The notes: generated from the letters alone by a model not told the origin. A DNA stretch of 64,000 nt from Methylobacterium sp. WSM2598 (GCF_000379105.1 NZ_KB900609.1:2802774-2866773), one strand, 5' to 3'. Shown: positions 9,460 to 18,511, counted from the first letter of the stretch. Numbers and translations: made by a program.

Positions 9460-9714
9460 ATGCAGCCTTCCAAGCGCTTCGGACGCAGACTACCAATACC
9501 ATCAACAGCCCAAATAAAGCACGAATTGGTTATGATGGGCATCGCTGACAGGCTGATTGGCGGCCTGCAAGTCAATCGAGTGACATCACAGGAATTGACA
9601 GATATTTTGAAAGACCTCGTCTCTAGCCATACGCTCTCGAAACAAACGGCGAGTGATATTTCCAACATGTACGGAACGAGTAATGATGCTGCGTTTGGGG
9701 TCAGACCCCTTTGA
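9460..9714 (+). CDS. Small hypothetical protein, possibly truncated by an IS-like end
   Basis: An 84-residue protein starting MQPSKRFGRRLPIPSTAQIK. AAGGAG sits eight bases before the ATG at 9460, making this start better than the one at 9424. The middle is helical (ELTDILKDLVSSHTLSKQTA). The last residues, FGVRPL, come from the palindrome GGGGTCAGACCCC (9697-9709), a sequence typical of mobile-element ends, so the natural C-terminus may be lost. No family recognised. Confidence 0.5.
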   Translation: MQPSKRFGRRLPIPSTAQIKHELVMMGIADRLIGGLQVNRVTSQELTDILKDLVSSHTLSKQTASDISNMYGTSNDAAFGVRPL

Positions 9715-9973
9715 ACTAGATCTTCACCGTTTTTCACGGATGAGGATATTTCGTTCATACTGAGAAGCTTCTCGGCAAGTCGCCTGTGCGAGGTTGCATC
9801 CCTTCGAAATTCGCGACCCGCCGGCCCAGCCTCTGGTATGGCTTCAGACCACGTCCACGCGCCGTCTCGTAAGTCGGAAGACAACCTCTTGCGACGCGAA
9901 AAGCGTCTCACGGCCGCGCCTCGAATGGGGATACCTTTCAGAGACACGTCACACCGCCGGTGAGTCGTCCCGC
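9715..9973. other. Stretch without a gene, 259 bp
   Basis: No supported gene. It lies between the small gene ending at the GGGGTCAGACCCC palindrome and the 3' end of the broken histidine kinase. It is probably remnant sequence. Confidence 0.3.
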
Positions 9974-10097
9974 TCACGACAGCGGTGCATCAACCCTGCA
10001 GGTCACTCCGGACGTGATGAACGCGATCTCGACCGAGCCATCGAGATCACGGGCCAAGTTCCGTTCGATCAGCCGCGAACCGAACCCGCGCCGCTTA

Positions 10098-11014
10098 GAG
10101 CCCGTCCGATAAGGGCGCTTGGGGGGTTGAGTGGCCGGGATGGCGGTGATTCCGGGAGGGTGCTGAAGCCCGACCCGGACCTGCCATGTGGACCCCGACC
10201 ACCCGGCGGCAGCATAGCCGCACGGGCCTGCGCTACGAAACCGACCTGACCGACGCGGAGTGGGCCGTGATCGGTCCGCTCCTTCCTGCCCCGGCCCCGT
10301 GTGGTCGCCCACCCATCTGGACACCGCGGGAGATCCTGAACGCGATCTTCTACGTCCTGCGTGGCGGCATCGCCTGGCGCCTGATCCCCAAGGACCTGCC
10401 GCCGCGCTCGACCACCTACGGCTCCTTCAGCCGCTGGCGCGATCAGGGGGTGTTTGCGCGCATCAACCATCATCTCGTGATCGCGGACCGGGAGCGCACC
10501 GGGCGGGAGGCCTCACCCACGGCCGCGGTGCTCGACAGCCAGAGCATCAAGACCACCGAGAGCGGCGGCCCACGCGGCTACGACGCGGGCAAGAAGGTGA
10601 AGGGCCGCAAGCGTCAGGCGCTCGTCGACACGGACGGTCGCGCCCTCGTGCTGGAGCCGCAGCCCGCGGACGTGCAGGATCGCGATGGCGCGGGCCCGGT
10701 GCTGCGCCTGTCGCGCCGCCTGTTTCCGTTCATCGCCAAGGCGTTCGCGGATGCGGGCTACGCCGGAGACGCGCCCGCAGCGGCGACCCTCATCGCGGTC
10801 GAGATCGTGCGCAAGCCGGCCGGATAGGTCGGCTTCGCCGTGCATCCCCGCAGGTGGGTGGTTGAACGCTTCTTCGCCTGGATCAGCCGCAACCGCCGCC
10901 TCTGGAAAGATCCGGAGGCCACCCTCGCCTCGGCCAAGGCTTTCCTCTACGCGGCTGCTGTCATGATCCTCATCCGACGCATCGCCCGCTCAACCTGAGT
11001 TATCGGACGGACTC
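10098..11014 (+). mobile_element. IS5-family insertion sequence, 917 bp
   Basis: The terminal inverted repeats are GAGCCCGTCCGATAAG at the left and GAGTCCGTCCGATAAC (complement of the right end), 14 of 16 matching. A TTA target duplication lies at 10095-10097 and 11015-11017. The element carries one transposase frame with an internal stop. It is inserted in the HWE kinase gene, and removing it with one TTA restores the kinase frame. It should be immobile unless helped in trans. Confidence 0.9.
10186..10998 (+). pseudogene. IS5-family transposase with internal TAG
   Basis: The frame starts MWTPTTRRQHSRTGLRYETD and shows the IS5-type N-terminus (LTDAEWAVIGPLLP), the first catalytic Asp in AVLDSQSIKTTE and the second in ADAGYAGD. 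At 10825-10827 a TAG interrupts the frame. Translation in the same phase then continues as [20 protein letters not shown], which holds the catalytic Glu, to a natural TGA at 10998. The truncated 213-residue product therefore lacks the third DDE residue. A single base change would restore the enzyme. Confidence 0.88.
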
Positions 11015-11937
11015 TTAGGCACCACCACCGCAGGTCCACCTTGCTCGACCCAGCGGAGCACGAGCCGCGGAGCCTCAGCGTCATTGATCACTGACCAGGC
11101 TATCGTGATGCTTCCCACCCCGTTCGAGAGGGCGCCGTACTTCACGGCGTTGGTGAACAACTCTTGGAACGCCATCGACAGAGCCAACGCCATGCGCGGT
11201 GACAGGCGCACTTCCGGCCCAATCGCCCGGAACCGGCTGCTACCCTGGTCGTAGGGTGCAATCGCCTGGGTCACGATCTCCGACAGGTCAGCTCCCTCCC
11301 AACTCTCCCGGATCAGCACGTCGTGAGCACGTAACAGGGCCAGCAGCCGCGTCTCTAGCGCCTCCTGCGCCTCCATCGCCGTGGCGGCATTGCGAAGCGT
11401 CTGGCTCCCGATCGACTGCACCGTCGCCAGCGTGTTCTTCACCCGGTGGTTCAGCTCATTGAGGAGCAGTCGCTGATGCTGCGCGCTGCGCCTCTCAGCG
11501 GCCAAAGCCTCCTTCAGCTTGGCCGCGCTCTCGCGCAGTTCCTCAAGGCGGGCCCGAGCCTCATACTGCCGCCGCCGCCCACGCAGCGCCGTCCGCACCA
11601 CGCTCACCAGCGTCGTTGGATGAACCGGGCGCTCCAGGAAGATGACGTTGCCAAGCACCTCCGACAGCCACAGCGCCCTCGCGGTGCGCTCAGCGCCGCC
11701 GCCGTGCCGCGTGAGCAGCACGAAGGGGAGATCCGACCAGGGTTGGCTGACCGGCAACGAAGCGGCTGATCGGCGAGAGATCACCCTCCCGGAGTGCTTC
11801 CTCGGCGATGATCACCAGCCCGGCTCCCTCCGAGGTCATCCCGGGCAGCTGGTGGAGGTGGCTGCAGGAGATGGCGCGGATCCCTGCCTCCGCCAGGAGG
11901 GCTTGGGCGAGAACGGCGTCACGGCCGATAGGCGCTA

Positions 11938-13074
11938 GTGCAATGACGCATTCAGAGGGTTCACCGGAGGCGTGAGCCGTGCGAGTCTGAGGCATGGCTC
12001 AGACTGTGTGTGTGATCCCGAGTGCCACCGACCTAACGCGTCTGTCCGCCATCGTCACCGATCGGGCGCGGCCCCTCAAGCACATCCAGCGCGCCCGTAT
12101 CGTCCTGCTCTCGGCCGAGCGCCTCCCCGTCCTGGAAGTCGCCCGGCAGGCGGGCGTCAGCCGGCCCGCCGTCTGGCGCTGGCAGCAGCGCTACGCCGAG
12201 GAGGGTGTCGAGGGTCTGCTGCGCGACAAGACCCGCCCGCCCGGCAAGCCGCCCCACTCCGCCGACACCGTCGCCGGGGTGCTCGCCCTCACCTGTTCCG
12301 AGCCGCCCGGCGAGGTCACTCATTGGACAGGTCGGGCCGTGGCGGACGCCGTCGGGATCTCGTTGCGCTCCGTCCAGCGCATCTGGGACGCGCACCGCCT
12401 GCAGCCGCATCGCGTGCGCAGCTTCAAGCGTTCGAACGATCCTGCCTTCGCCGAGAAGGTCGAGGACATCGTGGGCCTGTACATGGATCCGCCGCGCCAC
12501 GCCGTGGTGCTATCGCTGGACGAGAAGAGCCAGATCCAGGCCCTGGAGCGCACCCGCCCGAGCCGAGGTGTGAGGCCGGGCCGCCCCGAGACCCAGACCC
12601 ACGACTACGTCCGGCACGGCACGACGGCGCTGTTTGCGGCGCTCAACGTGCTGGACGGCACGGTGATCGGCCGCTGCATGCAGCGGCACCGCCACGACGA
12701 GTTCCTGCGCTTCCTCGACACCATCGAAGCCGAGGTGCCGGCCGGCAAGGTAATCCACGTGATCCTGGACAACTATGCCACCCACAAGCACCCGAAGGTG
12801 CGGGCTTGGCTGGCCCGGCATCCGCGCTGGACCTTCCACTTCACTCCGACTTCGGCCTCGTGGATGAACGCGGTCGAAGGCTTCTTCTCGGCCCTGACCC
12901 GGCGCAGGCTAAAGCGTGGCAGCTTCAGCGGGATCGTGGACCTTCAGGCCGCGATCAATCGCTACATCGCCGAGCACAACGACAGGCCCAAGCCCTTCGT
13001 CTGGACCAAGCCGGCCGCCGCCATCCTCGACGCCGTCAACGGCACCGCTGCACCATCCGAATGAGTCACTGCAC
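11938..13074 (+). mobile_element. IS630-family insertion sequence, 1137 bp
   Basis: The left end GTGCAATGACGCATTC and the complement of the right end GTGCAGTGACTCATTC match at 14 of 16 positions. TA dinucleotides flank both ends (11936-11937 and 13075-13076), the target duplication usual for IS630/Tc1 elements. It encodes one intact transposase. It is inserted in codon 15 or so of the HWE kinase gene, and precise removal restores ERALILAPIGRD across the junction. Confidence 0.92.
11994..13064 (+). CDS. IS630-family transposase
   Basis: A 356-residue protein that appears intact. The N-terminal HTH (LEVARQAGVSRPAVWRWQQR) is followed by a second DNA-binding region and a DDE domain. The catalytic residues are visible in VVLSLDEKSQIQ (first Asp), HVILDNYATHK (second Asp) and SWMNAVEGFF (Glu). 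It fills almost the whole element, and its stop overlaps the right inverted repeat. Because it is intact and its ends are well preserved, the element may still move. Confidence 0.95.
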   Translation: MAQTVCVIPSATDLTRLSAIVTDRARPLKHIQRARIVLLSAERLPVLEVARQAGVSRPAVWRWQQRYAEEGVEGLLRDKTRPPGKPPHSADTVAGVLALTCSEPPGEVTHWTGRAVADAVGISLRSVQRIWDAHRLQPHRVRSFKRSNDPAFAEKVEDIVGLYMDPPRHAVVLSLDEKSQIQALERTRPSRGVRPGRPETQTHDYVRHGTTALFAALNVLDGTVIGRCMQRHRHDEFLRFLDTIEAEVPAGKVIHVILDNYATHKHPKVRAWLARHPRWTFHFTPTSASWMNAVEGFFSALTRRRLKRGSFSGIVDLQAAINRYIAEHNDRPKPFVWTKPAAAILDAVNGTAAPSE

Positions 13075-13115
13075 TAGGATCAGCGCTCGCTCGGAGAGCA
13101 GGTCCTCCTCGGTCG

Positions 13116-14624
13116 TCACGAGGCGCCGTCGCTCTGCAACGAGCCGAGGTCTTTCTCCTTGCCGACGAAGACCGGCACGCCCCGTAGCACGCCCTGGAAG
13201 CCCACCAACGGTGCGCCGATCGTCAGACCGGACGAGCCGATGCGATATTCCCGGATCGTATCCTCGTGCGTGCCGGTCCGCTTCTTCACCACCGAGATCG
13301 CCCGCCGGACTTGCCCGAGCGCCTCGAAGTAGCGCAGCAACACGACCGTGTCGGCCAGGTAGGTGAGGTCGACCGGCGTCCTCATGTCGCCGACCAGCCC
13401 GTGCTGTGCGACGGTCAGGAAGGTCGCGGCCCCCTGGCGGTTGAGGTACTGCAGCAGCTCGTGGATGTGCAGGATCAGCGCGTTCTCCTGCGGCATCGCG
13501 GCCTGGTAGCCGTTGAGGCTGTCGATCACCACGGTCTTCACCGCGTGCCTGTCGACGCAGCTGCGCACCTGATGCGCGAACTCGCCCGGCGACAGCTCGG
13601 CGGCGTCGACCTGCTCGATGAAGAGCCGTCCCTGGTCGCACAGCGCCTCGAGGTCGATCCCCATCTGCCGGGTCCGGTCGAACAGGACGCCCAGTTCCTC
13701 GTCGAAGACGAACATCACCGCCTTCGCGCCGCGGGCGACGGCCGCGCGCACGTACTGGATGGCCAGCAGCGACTTGCCGGTGCCGGCCGGTCCCAGGATC
13801 AGGGTGCTCGACCCCTGCTCGATGCCGCCACCCAGGAGAGCATCGAGTTCGTTGATGCCGCTCGCCAGCTGGGTGCGCGCGAAGGTGGTCTTGTGCTCCA
13901 GCGAGATCAGGCGGGGGAAGACCTGCACGCCGCCTGTCGCGATGGTGAAGTCGTGGTAGCCGCCGCGGAAGCGCTGGCCGCGGTACTTGGCGATGCGCAG
14001 CCGCCGCCGCTCGGCCCCGTACTCGGGTGCGAGCTCCTCCAGGTGAATGACGCCCTGGGCGACGCTGTGAACGGACTTGTCCAAGATGTCGGCCGTGAGG
14101 TCGTCGAGCATCAGCACGGTGGCGCCTTGGCCGGCGAAGTAGTGCTTGAGGGCCAGGATCTGCCGGCGGTAGCGCAGGGAGCTGCCGGCAAGCAGCCGCA
14201 TCTCCGACAGACTGTCGAGCACGATGCGGGCAGGCTTGTGCGCCTCGACGGCCTCGAGGATGGCGTGCGTGCTCTCGCCGAGTTCAAGGTCGGAGGAGTA
14301 GAGCAGGCTCTGTTGCTGGCTCTCCTCGAAGCGGCTCTCGGGCGAAACGAGTTCGGACACGCTGATGTGCTCGTCGATGTTCCAGCCGTGGGAGGCGGCG
14401 TTGTCGCACAGCTCCTGCTTGGTTTCGGAGAGGGTGATGTAGAGGCCCACCTCGCCGGCTTTGGCGCCCTCGAGCAGGAACTGCAGCGCGATCGTGGTCT
14501 TGCCTGTCCCGGGCTCGCCCTCGAGCAGGTAGAGGCGGTCGCGGGTGAGGCCGCCGCCCAGAACGTCGTCGAGGCCGACGATGCCGAAGAGGGCCTTCCG
14601 GCTCGGCTCATTAGGCGGGGTCAT
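13116..14624 (-). CDS. KaiC-like double RecA-domain ATPase
   Basis: A 502-residue protein with two tandem KaiC/RecA domains. Walker A motifs are at residues about 36-43 (GEPGTGKT) and 278-285 (GPAGTGKS). Walker B segments are ARIVLDSL and KTVVIDSL. The region matching the cyanobacterial KaiC phosphosites reads DLTYLADTVVLL, so the Ser-Thr pair is Thr421-Tyr422 here. Such proteins occur beside HWE kinases in Methylobacterium and Rhodopseudomonas relatives and probably act in time- or stress-linked signalling. No kaiA or kaiB is in the window. Its stop overlaps the start of the interrupted kinase, so the output partner in this locus is lost. Confidence 0.92.
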   Translation of the reverse strand: MTPPNEPSRKALFGIVGLDDVLGGGLTRDRLYLLEGEPGTGKTTIALQFLLEGAKAGEVGLYITLSETKQELCDNAASHGWNIDEHISVSELVSPESRFEESQQQSLLYSSDLELGESTHAILEAVEAHKPARIVLDSLSEMRLLAGSSLRYRRQILALKHYFAGQGATVLMLDDLTADILDKSVHSVAQGVIHLEELAPEYGAERRRLRIAKYRGQRFRGGYHDFTIATGGVQVFPRLISLEHKTTFARTQLASGINELDALLGGGIEQGSSTLILGPAGTGKSLLAIQYVRAAVARGAKAVMFVFDEELGVLFDRTRQMGIDLEALCDQGRLFIEQVDAAELSPGEFAHQVRSCVDRHAVKTVVIDSLNGYQAAMPQENALILHIHELLQYLNRQGAATFLTVAQHGLVGDMRTPVDLTYLADTVVLLRYFEALGQVRRAISVVKKRTGTHEDTIREYRIGSSGLTIGAPLVGFQGVLRGVPVFVGKEKDLGSLQSDGAS

Positions 14625-14656
14625 GGAAGCCTATCCCTGGTGGGTAGCACGCACGC

Positions 14657-14860
14657 TCAGCGCCGGCGGGTATCTTCGCCCCGGATTGCCCGCTCCACCG
14701 CCGCGAGCGCCTGAGCGTGTGCCTTGGCCTCACTCTCATGCGGCCGGTCAGACCGTTCCAGGAGCTTGCCGTGCTTGCGGATCGCCCAGCCGAAGTGGCC
14801 CTTAGGCTTAGTGAGCGGTGAAACTTCGATCGCGAAGGGGTACAGGCTGCTGTCGGTCAT
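14657..14860 (-). CDS. Small hypothetical protein upstream of kaiC
   Basis: A 67-residue protein (MTDSSLYPFAIEVSPLTKPK, then HFGWAIRKHGKLLERSDRP) whose second half forms an Ala/Glu-rich helix. It reads like the short conserved proteins in which a GxFxWxIR core precedes an HESEAKAHAQA helix. It lies 32 bp upstream of the kaiC-like gene on the same strand and may be co-transcribed with it. Function unknown. Confidence 0.65.
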   Translation of the reverse strand: MTDSSLYPFAIEVSPLTKPKGHFGWAIRKHGKLLERSDRPHESEAKAHAQALAAVERAIRGEDTRRR

Positions 14861-14952
14861 CGCTGACAGCTTGGCACGATCAGGCTTTCGTGGCCATCAA
14901 CGGCTCTCTGCTGGACAGCACTCCTCCTCAAGCCAATCCGAGGCTCCCTCCT

Positions 14953-15777
14953 GTGATCGAATGGGTTCAACTGGATAGCGTCGCCATTCCGGGCGAACGC
15001 GAACCGATGCGCCTGATGCAGCGCGGTCATGAGTTCAAGATTTGCGTCGGCTCCATCGAGTTGATGAGCAATCGTGAATGCACATCCGAGGCCGCACTGG
15101 CGACCCTGACTTGTGCTCGTCTGCAGGATCGCCCACGGGCCAAGATCCTGATCGGCGGGCTTGGGATGGGTTTCACGTTGCGCGCGGCGCTCACGGCGCT
15201 GGGACCGGACGCACGGATCGTCGTGGCAGAGTTGGTGCCGGCCGTCGTGGCGTGGGCGCGTGGTCCGCTGAGCCACGTGTTCGAGGGCAGCCTCGACGAT
15301 CCGCGGGTCGAAGTGCGCGAGGACGACGTCAAGCGCGTGATCCAGCAGGTGCCGGCCGACTACGATGCTATCCTGCTCGATGTCGACAATGGACCCGACG
15401 GGCTGACGCGCCCGGAGAACGACCGCCTCTACGATGTCTGGGGCCTGAAGCGCGCCCGCTACGCGCTGCGCCCGAACGGCATCTTGGCTGTGTGGTCGGG
15501 CAGCCCGGACCGCAAGTTCAAGGCGCGCTTGCAGAACACGGGCTTCGAGGTGGACGAGATCCGAGTGCGCTCGAACGGGACGAGCGGCCGCCGGCACGTC
15601 CTCTGGCTCGCCACCCACGCGAAGGGCTCGTCCGCCCCGTTCGCGTGGCCCACGGCCCCAGGCTCGGCACGTGTCGAGGGCAACGCTCAGGCTGGATATC
15701 CCGACCACGGCGATCCTTCACCAAGGCCGCGACGCACTCGGCAAGGGGCTGAGACACGCCATCGGGTGGCGCGATGA
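14953..15777 (+). CDS. Spermidine synthase-like methyltransferase-fold protein
   Basis: From the GTG at 14953 the product is 274 residues; an ATG at 14818 in the same frame would add 45 residues but overlaps the opposite gene. The fold motif ILIGGLGMGFTLRAAL (nucleotide-binding Gly loop), VVAELVPAVVAWARG (acidic residue after strand 2) and YDAILLDVDNGPDGLT are typical of spermidine synthase-like proteins. The usual YxE catalytic signature of true polyamine synthases is not obvious, so polyamine synthesis is unproven. The C-terminal 40 or so residues after WLATHAKG are Pro/Arg-rich and may be a read-through extension. Confidence 0.75.
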   Translation: MIEWVQLDSVAIPGEREPMRLMQRGHEFKICVGSIELMSNRECTSEAALATLTCARLQDRPRAKILIGGLGMGFTLRAALTALGPDARIVVAELVPAVVAWARGPLSHVFEGSLDDPRVEVREDDVKRVIQQVPADYDAILLDVDNGPDGLTRPENDRLYDVWGLKRARYALRPNGILAVWSGSPDRKFKARLQNTGFEVDEIRVRSNGTSGRRHVLWLATHAKGSSAPFAWPTAPGSARVEGNAQAGYPDHGDPSPRPRRTRQGAETRHRVAR

Positions 15778-15790
15778 GGATCCCGGACCT

Positions 15791-16026
15791 CTAGGCGCTC
15801 TCGTGTAGGATGTGAGCGTACTGCGCGCAGAGCCCTGCAAGCTTGGCGCGCCCTTCTATGCCCTTGACCCGGTGCATGCGGCTGAGAGCTTGCATCCCGC
15901 ACGCGACAGACGGATTGCCGTCCTGCTGACACTGGTGCTCGATCTCGGCCAGCTCGCGCGCGAACCCTTCATCCAGAACGATGCCCTCCAGATCACGCTG
16001 ATCAAGTGACGGAGTTCGTCCCGCAT
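15791..16026 (-). pseudogene. Small hypothetical gene with a probable 1-bp deletion
   Basis: AAGGAGG lies seven bases before an ATG at 16026 that opens MRDELRHL. A different phase then carries a coherent sequence to the TAG at 15791: QRDLEGIVLDEGFARELAEI, then HRVKGIEGRAKLAGLCAQYA. The two halves join if one base is restored near 15998-16008 (236 nt in total, one short of a multiple of three). The product would be about 78 residues, soluble and helical. Family not recognised. A sequencing error could also explain it. Confidence 0.5.
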
Positions 16027-16422
16027 CCCCGGCCTCCTTGAAGGCAAGCGTACCACAGCTTGATCATACCGCGGTCAGCTCATCTGCACGCGCTGGTTCG
16101 GTTACGTCCCAGTGCAAACCCGATCAGCATCTGGTCGGAGGACCGGCGAAGATATTTTGGACGTTACAGTGCTAAGATTGCGGCTACGATTGGGATGTGC
16201 TTGATGTCGCCGTTGCGGAAGCGCTCAACAGCGGAGACGCGATCGCTGCACCAGTCGCGACCTTCAGCCCGCCTCTTATCCTGGGCGGGCTTCTCTCGTT
16301 CCATACGCGCGCTTTTGCGAGCGCCGGCGGCCCCGGCCTGGCAGGGTTGGTTTGCCGCCTGTAGAACAGCTACATTCACTTGCAGCCCACAATCCTCCCA
16401 TGCGGCATCTGGTTACTCCGCC
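16027..16422. other. Stretch without a gene, 396 bp
   Basis: No supported gene. It lies between the frameshifted small gene and the 3' end of the YihY-family gene. Open frames in it lack start signals and family motifs. Confidence 0.35.
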
Positions 16423-17358
16423 TCACGCTGTCGTGTCGGCTGCGGTGGCCCCACGCTGGCCTTCCGGCCGCTCCACACCCTCGGTCGTGTCCCGCGTCGT
16501 CTGACGCTCCAGTTCCGCATTCAGCTCCGCACCGAGCAGGACCACGAACGCTGAAAGAAACAGCCAGGTCAGCAGAAGCATCACTGCCCCAAGCGTGCCG
16601 AAGGCGTGGTTGTAGGAGCCGACGCGTTCCACATAGAACGAGAACCCGGCCGAGCCTGCGAGCCACAGGCCGGTGGCAACGACCGCACCCGCACTCACCC
16701 ACCGCCACTTGGCCGGTCGCCGGCTCGGCGCAGATCGGTAGAGAAGGCCGAGACCCAGCACCATCAGGGCGGCGAGCCCGGGCCAGCGTCCGAGCCGGAT
16801 CAGCGTCTGCTGCTCACGCGTCATCTCCATCGCAGCGACCGCGAGCGGTAGGAACGCGACCAGGACAAAGGCCAGCGCGACGAACACGAGCGTCGTCAGC
16901 CCGACCGTGAGGACCACCTGCTCGCGTCGCAAGAAGCTGCGCTGCTCGCGCTCGCCGTAAGCCACGGTAACGGCGGCAACCATCGCGGAGGCGCCTGAGC
17001 GACCACCCCAGAGTGCTGCGAGAACAGCGCCGCCGAGCCCCGCGCCGAGGTTCGCCTTGGAGCTGGTTGCCACGGCCTGCATCTGATCGGCCAGGAAGCG
17101 GCTTGTCTCGGGCGGCAGCAACCCGCCCAGCATCTGGATGGGATCGCGCACGGCGGACGGATCGGCGACCAGGCCGTACACCGAGACCGGGACGGCCAGG
17201 GCCGGAACAGCAGCCAGCAGGGTGTAGAAGGCGACGCCCGCCGAGCGCAGCCAGATGTCCTCGCCTGTCAGCGAGCGAGCGAGCCGCCGCAGGATGCTGC
17301 CCCAGCCCTCTCCAGAAATGGCACTCGGCTCAGCCGCGTCGCAGACCGGTTCACTCAT
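16423..17358 (-). CDS. YihY/virulence factor BrkB family inner-membrane protein
   Basis: A 311-residue protein from the ATG at 17358 (a TTG 15 bp upstream is less likely). The signature WLRSAGVAFYTLLAAVPALA is the classic start of the YihY/UPF0761 family. At least six hydrophobic segments follow, ending with TLGAVMLLLTWLFLSAFVVL and GAELNAELERQ. The family was once called ribonuclease BN, but its activity is not established; it is likely an envelope protein. The upstream region is divergent from a PhnA-like membrane protein gene. Confidence 0.9.
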   Translation of the reverse strand: MSEPVCDAAEPSAISGEGWGSILRRLARSLTGEDIWLRSAGVAFYTLLAAVPALAVPVSVYGLVADPSAVRDPIQMLGGLLPPETSRFLADQMQAVATSSKANLGAGLGGAVLAALWGGRSGASAMVAAVTVAYGEREQRSFLRREQVVLTVGLTTLVFVALAFVLVAFLPLAVAAMEMTREQQTLIRLGRWPGLAALMVLGLGLLYRSAPSRRPAKWRWVSAGAVVATGLWLAGSAGFSFYVERVGSYNHAFGTLGAVMLLLTWLFLSAFVVLLGAELNAELERQTTRDTTEGVERPEGQRGATAADTTA

Positions 17359-17548
17359 GCAAACCTTATACAATCATCGGCCGAGAACAGGACGATTACG
17401 TCGTCCCAGCGTAGCTCATTCACCCCGGCACATAATAATCTTGACCGTTCATTTCCGTCAAGGAAAACGAACTTCCTCATAGTCGGGCCGTTTCGCTTCT
17501 GAAACGGCGCCACAGCGTGTGGCCGAGCATCACAATTCGGAGCTGGCC

Positions 17549-18511
17549 ATGGCTGACAATCTTCGCCCTGACACCCCGCGCAACCGCGGTGACCACGACG
17601 CCCCGCACACGAGCCCGGCAACGCCGGCCGAGGACGTGCGCTCGATCATGCTCAACCAGGTGTCCTGGGGCGCGGTCCTCGCGGGCGTCGTCGTCGCTCT
17701 CGTCGTGCAGCTGCTGATCAACCTGCTGGGTCTCGGCATCGGGGCGGCCTCGCTCGACGCAGCCGGCGGCGATAATCCCTCGGCGACTACTTTCTCGATT
17801 GGGGCGGGGATCTGGTGGACGCTCTCGGGCGTGATCGCCTCGTTCGCCGGTGCCTACGCGGCAGGCCGGCTCTCGGGCAAGCCGAAGGAGAACACGGCGG
17901 CTTGGCATGGTCTCACCGCCTGGGCGCTGACCACCCTGGTGATCTTCTACCTGCTGTCCTCGACGGTCGGTGGCGTGCTGGGCGGTGCCTTCAACTCGCT
18001 CAGCAGCGTCGCCGGCGGGCTTGCCAACACGGCCGGCGGCGCGGTGCAAACGGCGGCACAGGCGGCTGCGCCGTCCCTGTCGAAGGTCAGTGACCCGTTC
18101 TCGTCCATCGAGCAGTCGGTGCGTGGAGCCTCGGCCGGCCAGGATCCCGCCGCCGCCAAGGATGCTGCGGTTGCGGCGGTACGCGCGGCCGTGACCGGCG
18201 ACCAGGCCCAGGCTGAGGCGGCTCGGAACCGGGCGGCCGACGCGCTGGCCAAGGCGCAGAACATCTCGCCCGACCAAGCCAAGCAGCAAGTCCAGCAATA
18301 CGAGCAGCAGTACCGGCAGGCGGTCGACAACGCCAAGGAGCAGGCCAGGCGGGCCGCCGAGGTCACGCGCAAGGCTGTCTCTCGTGGTGCGTTGTTCGGC
18401 TTCCTCGCTCTCCTGCTCGGTGCCGTGGCGTCGTGGTTCGGCGGCCGGCTGGGTGCGGTCGAGCCGACCCTGACGGGGCTGAGGCTCGGCCCACTGCAGC
18501 GCCGGTCATGA
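17549..18511 (+). CDS. PhnA-like / multi-pass membrane protein with coiled-coil segment
   Basis: A 320-residue protein from the ATG at 17549, chosen because GGAG lies six bases upstream; an ATG at 17519 is also in frame. Segments SWGAVLAGVVVALVVQLLIN, WWTLSGVIASFAGAYAAG, AWALTTLVIFYLLSS and GALFGFLALLLGAVASWFGG are membrane helices. A long Ala/Gln/Glu-rich helical region (residues about 160-280) lies between the third and last. Proteins of this layout are often annotated PhnA-like in Rhizobiales, without a proven role. Transcribed away from the YihY gene; the 190 bp between them should hold both promoters. Confidence 0.8.
   Translation: MADNLRPDTPRNRGDHDAPHTSPATPAEDVRSIMLNQVSWGAVLAGVVVALVVQLLINLLGLGIGAASLDAAGGDNPSATTFSIGAGIWWTLSGVIASFAGAYAAGRLSGKPKENTAAWHGLTAWALTTLVIFYLLSSTVGGVLGGAFNSLSSVAGGLANTAGGAVQTAAQAAAPSLSKVSDPFSSIEQSVRGASAGQDPAAAKDAAVAAVRAAVTGDQAQAEAARNRAADALAKAQNISPDQAKQQVQQYEQQYRQAVDNAKEQARRAAEVTRKAVSRGALFGFLALLLGAVASWFGGRLGAVEPTLTGLRLGPLQRRS

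Larger units (their letters stand above)
9974..13119 (-). pseudogene. HWE histidine kinase broken by IS5, IS630 and a +1 frameshift
   Basis: Three pieces of one gene lie at 13119-13075, 11935-11015 and 10094-9974. Joined after removing the two IS elements with one copy of each target duplication (TA and TTA), they read across both junctions: ERALILAPIGRD, and VVVPKRRGFGSRLIER. The total is 1087 nt, one too many, and an extra T at 11743-11744 accounts for it. The intact gene would encode about 361 residues: a degenerate receiver-like N-terminus, an H-box with LNHRVKN, an N-box FQELFTNAVKYGALS, the WVE signature and a final GFGSRLIER box. These are marks of HWE/HisKA_2 kinases. The GTG start overlaps the kaiC stop (GTGA), implying translational coupling before disruption. 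Confidence 0.9.
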
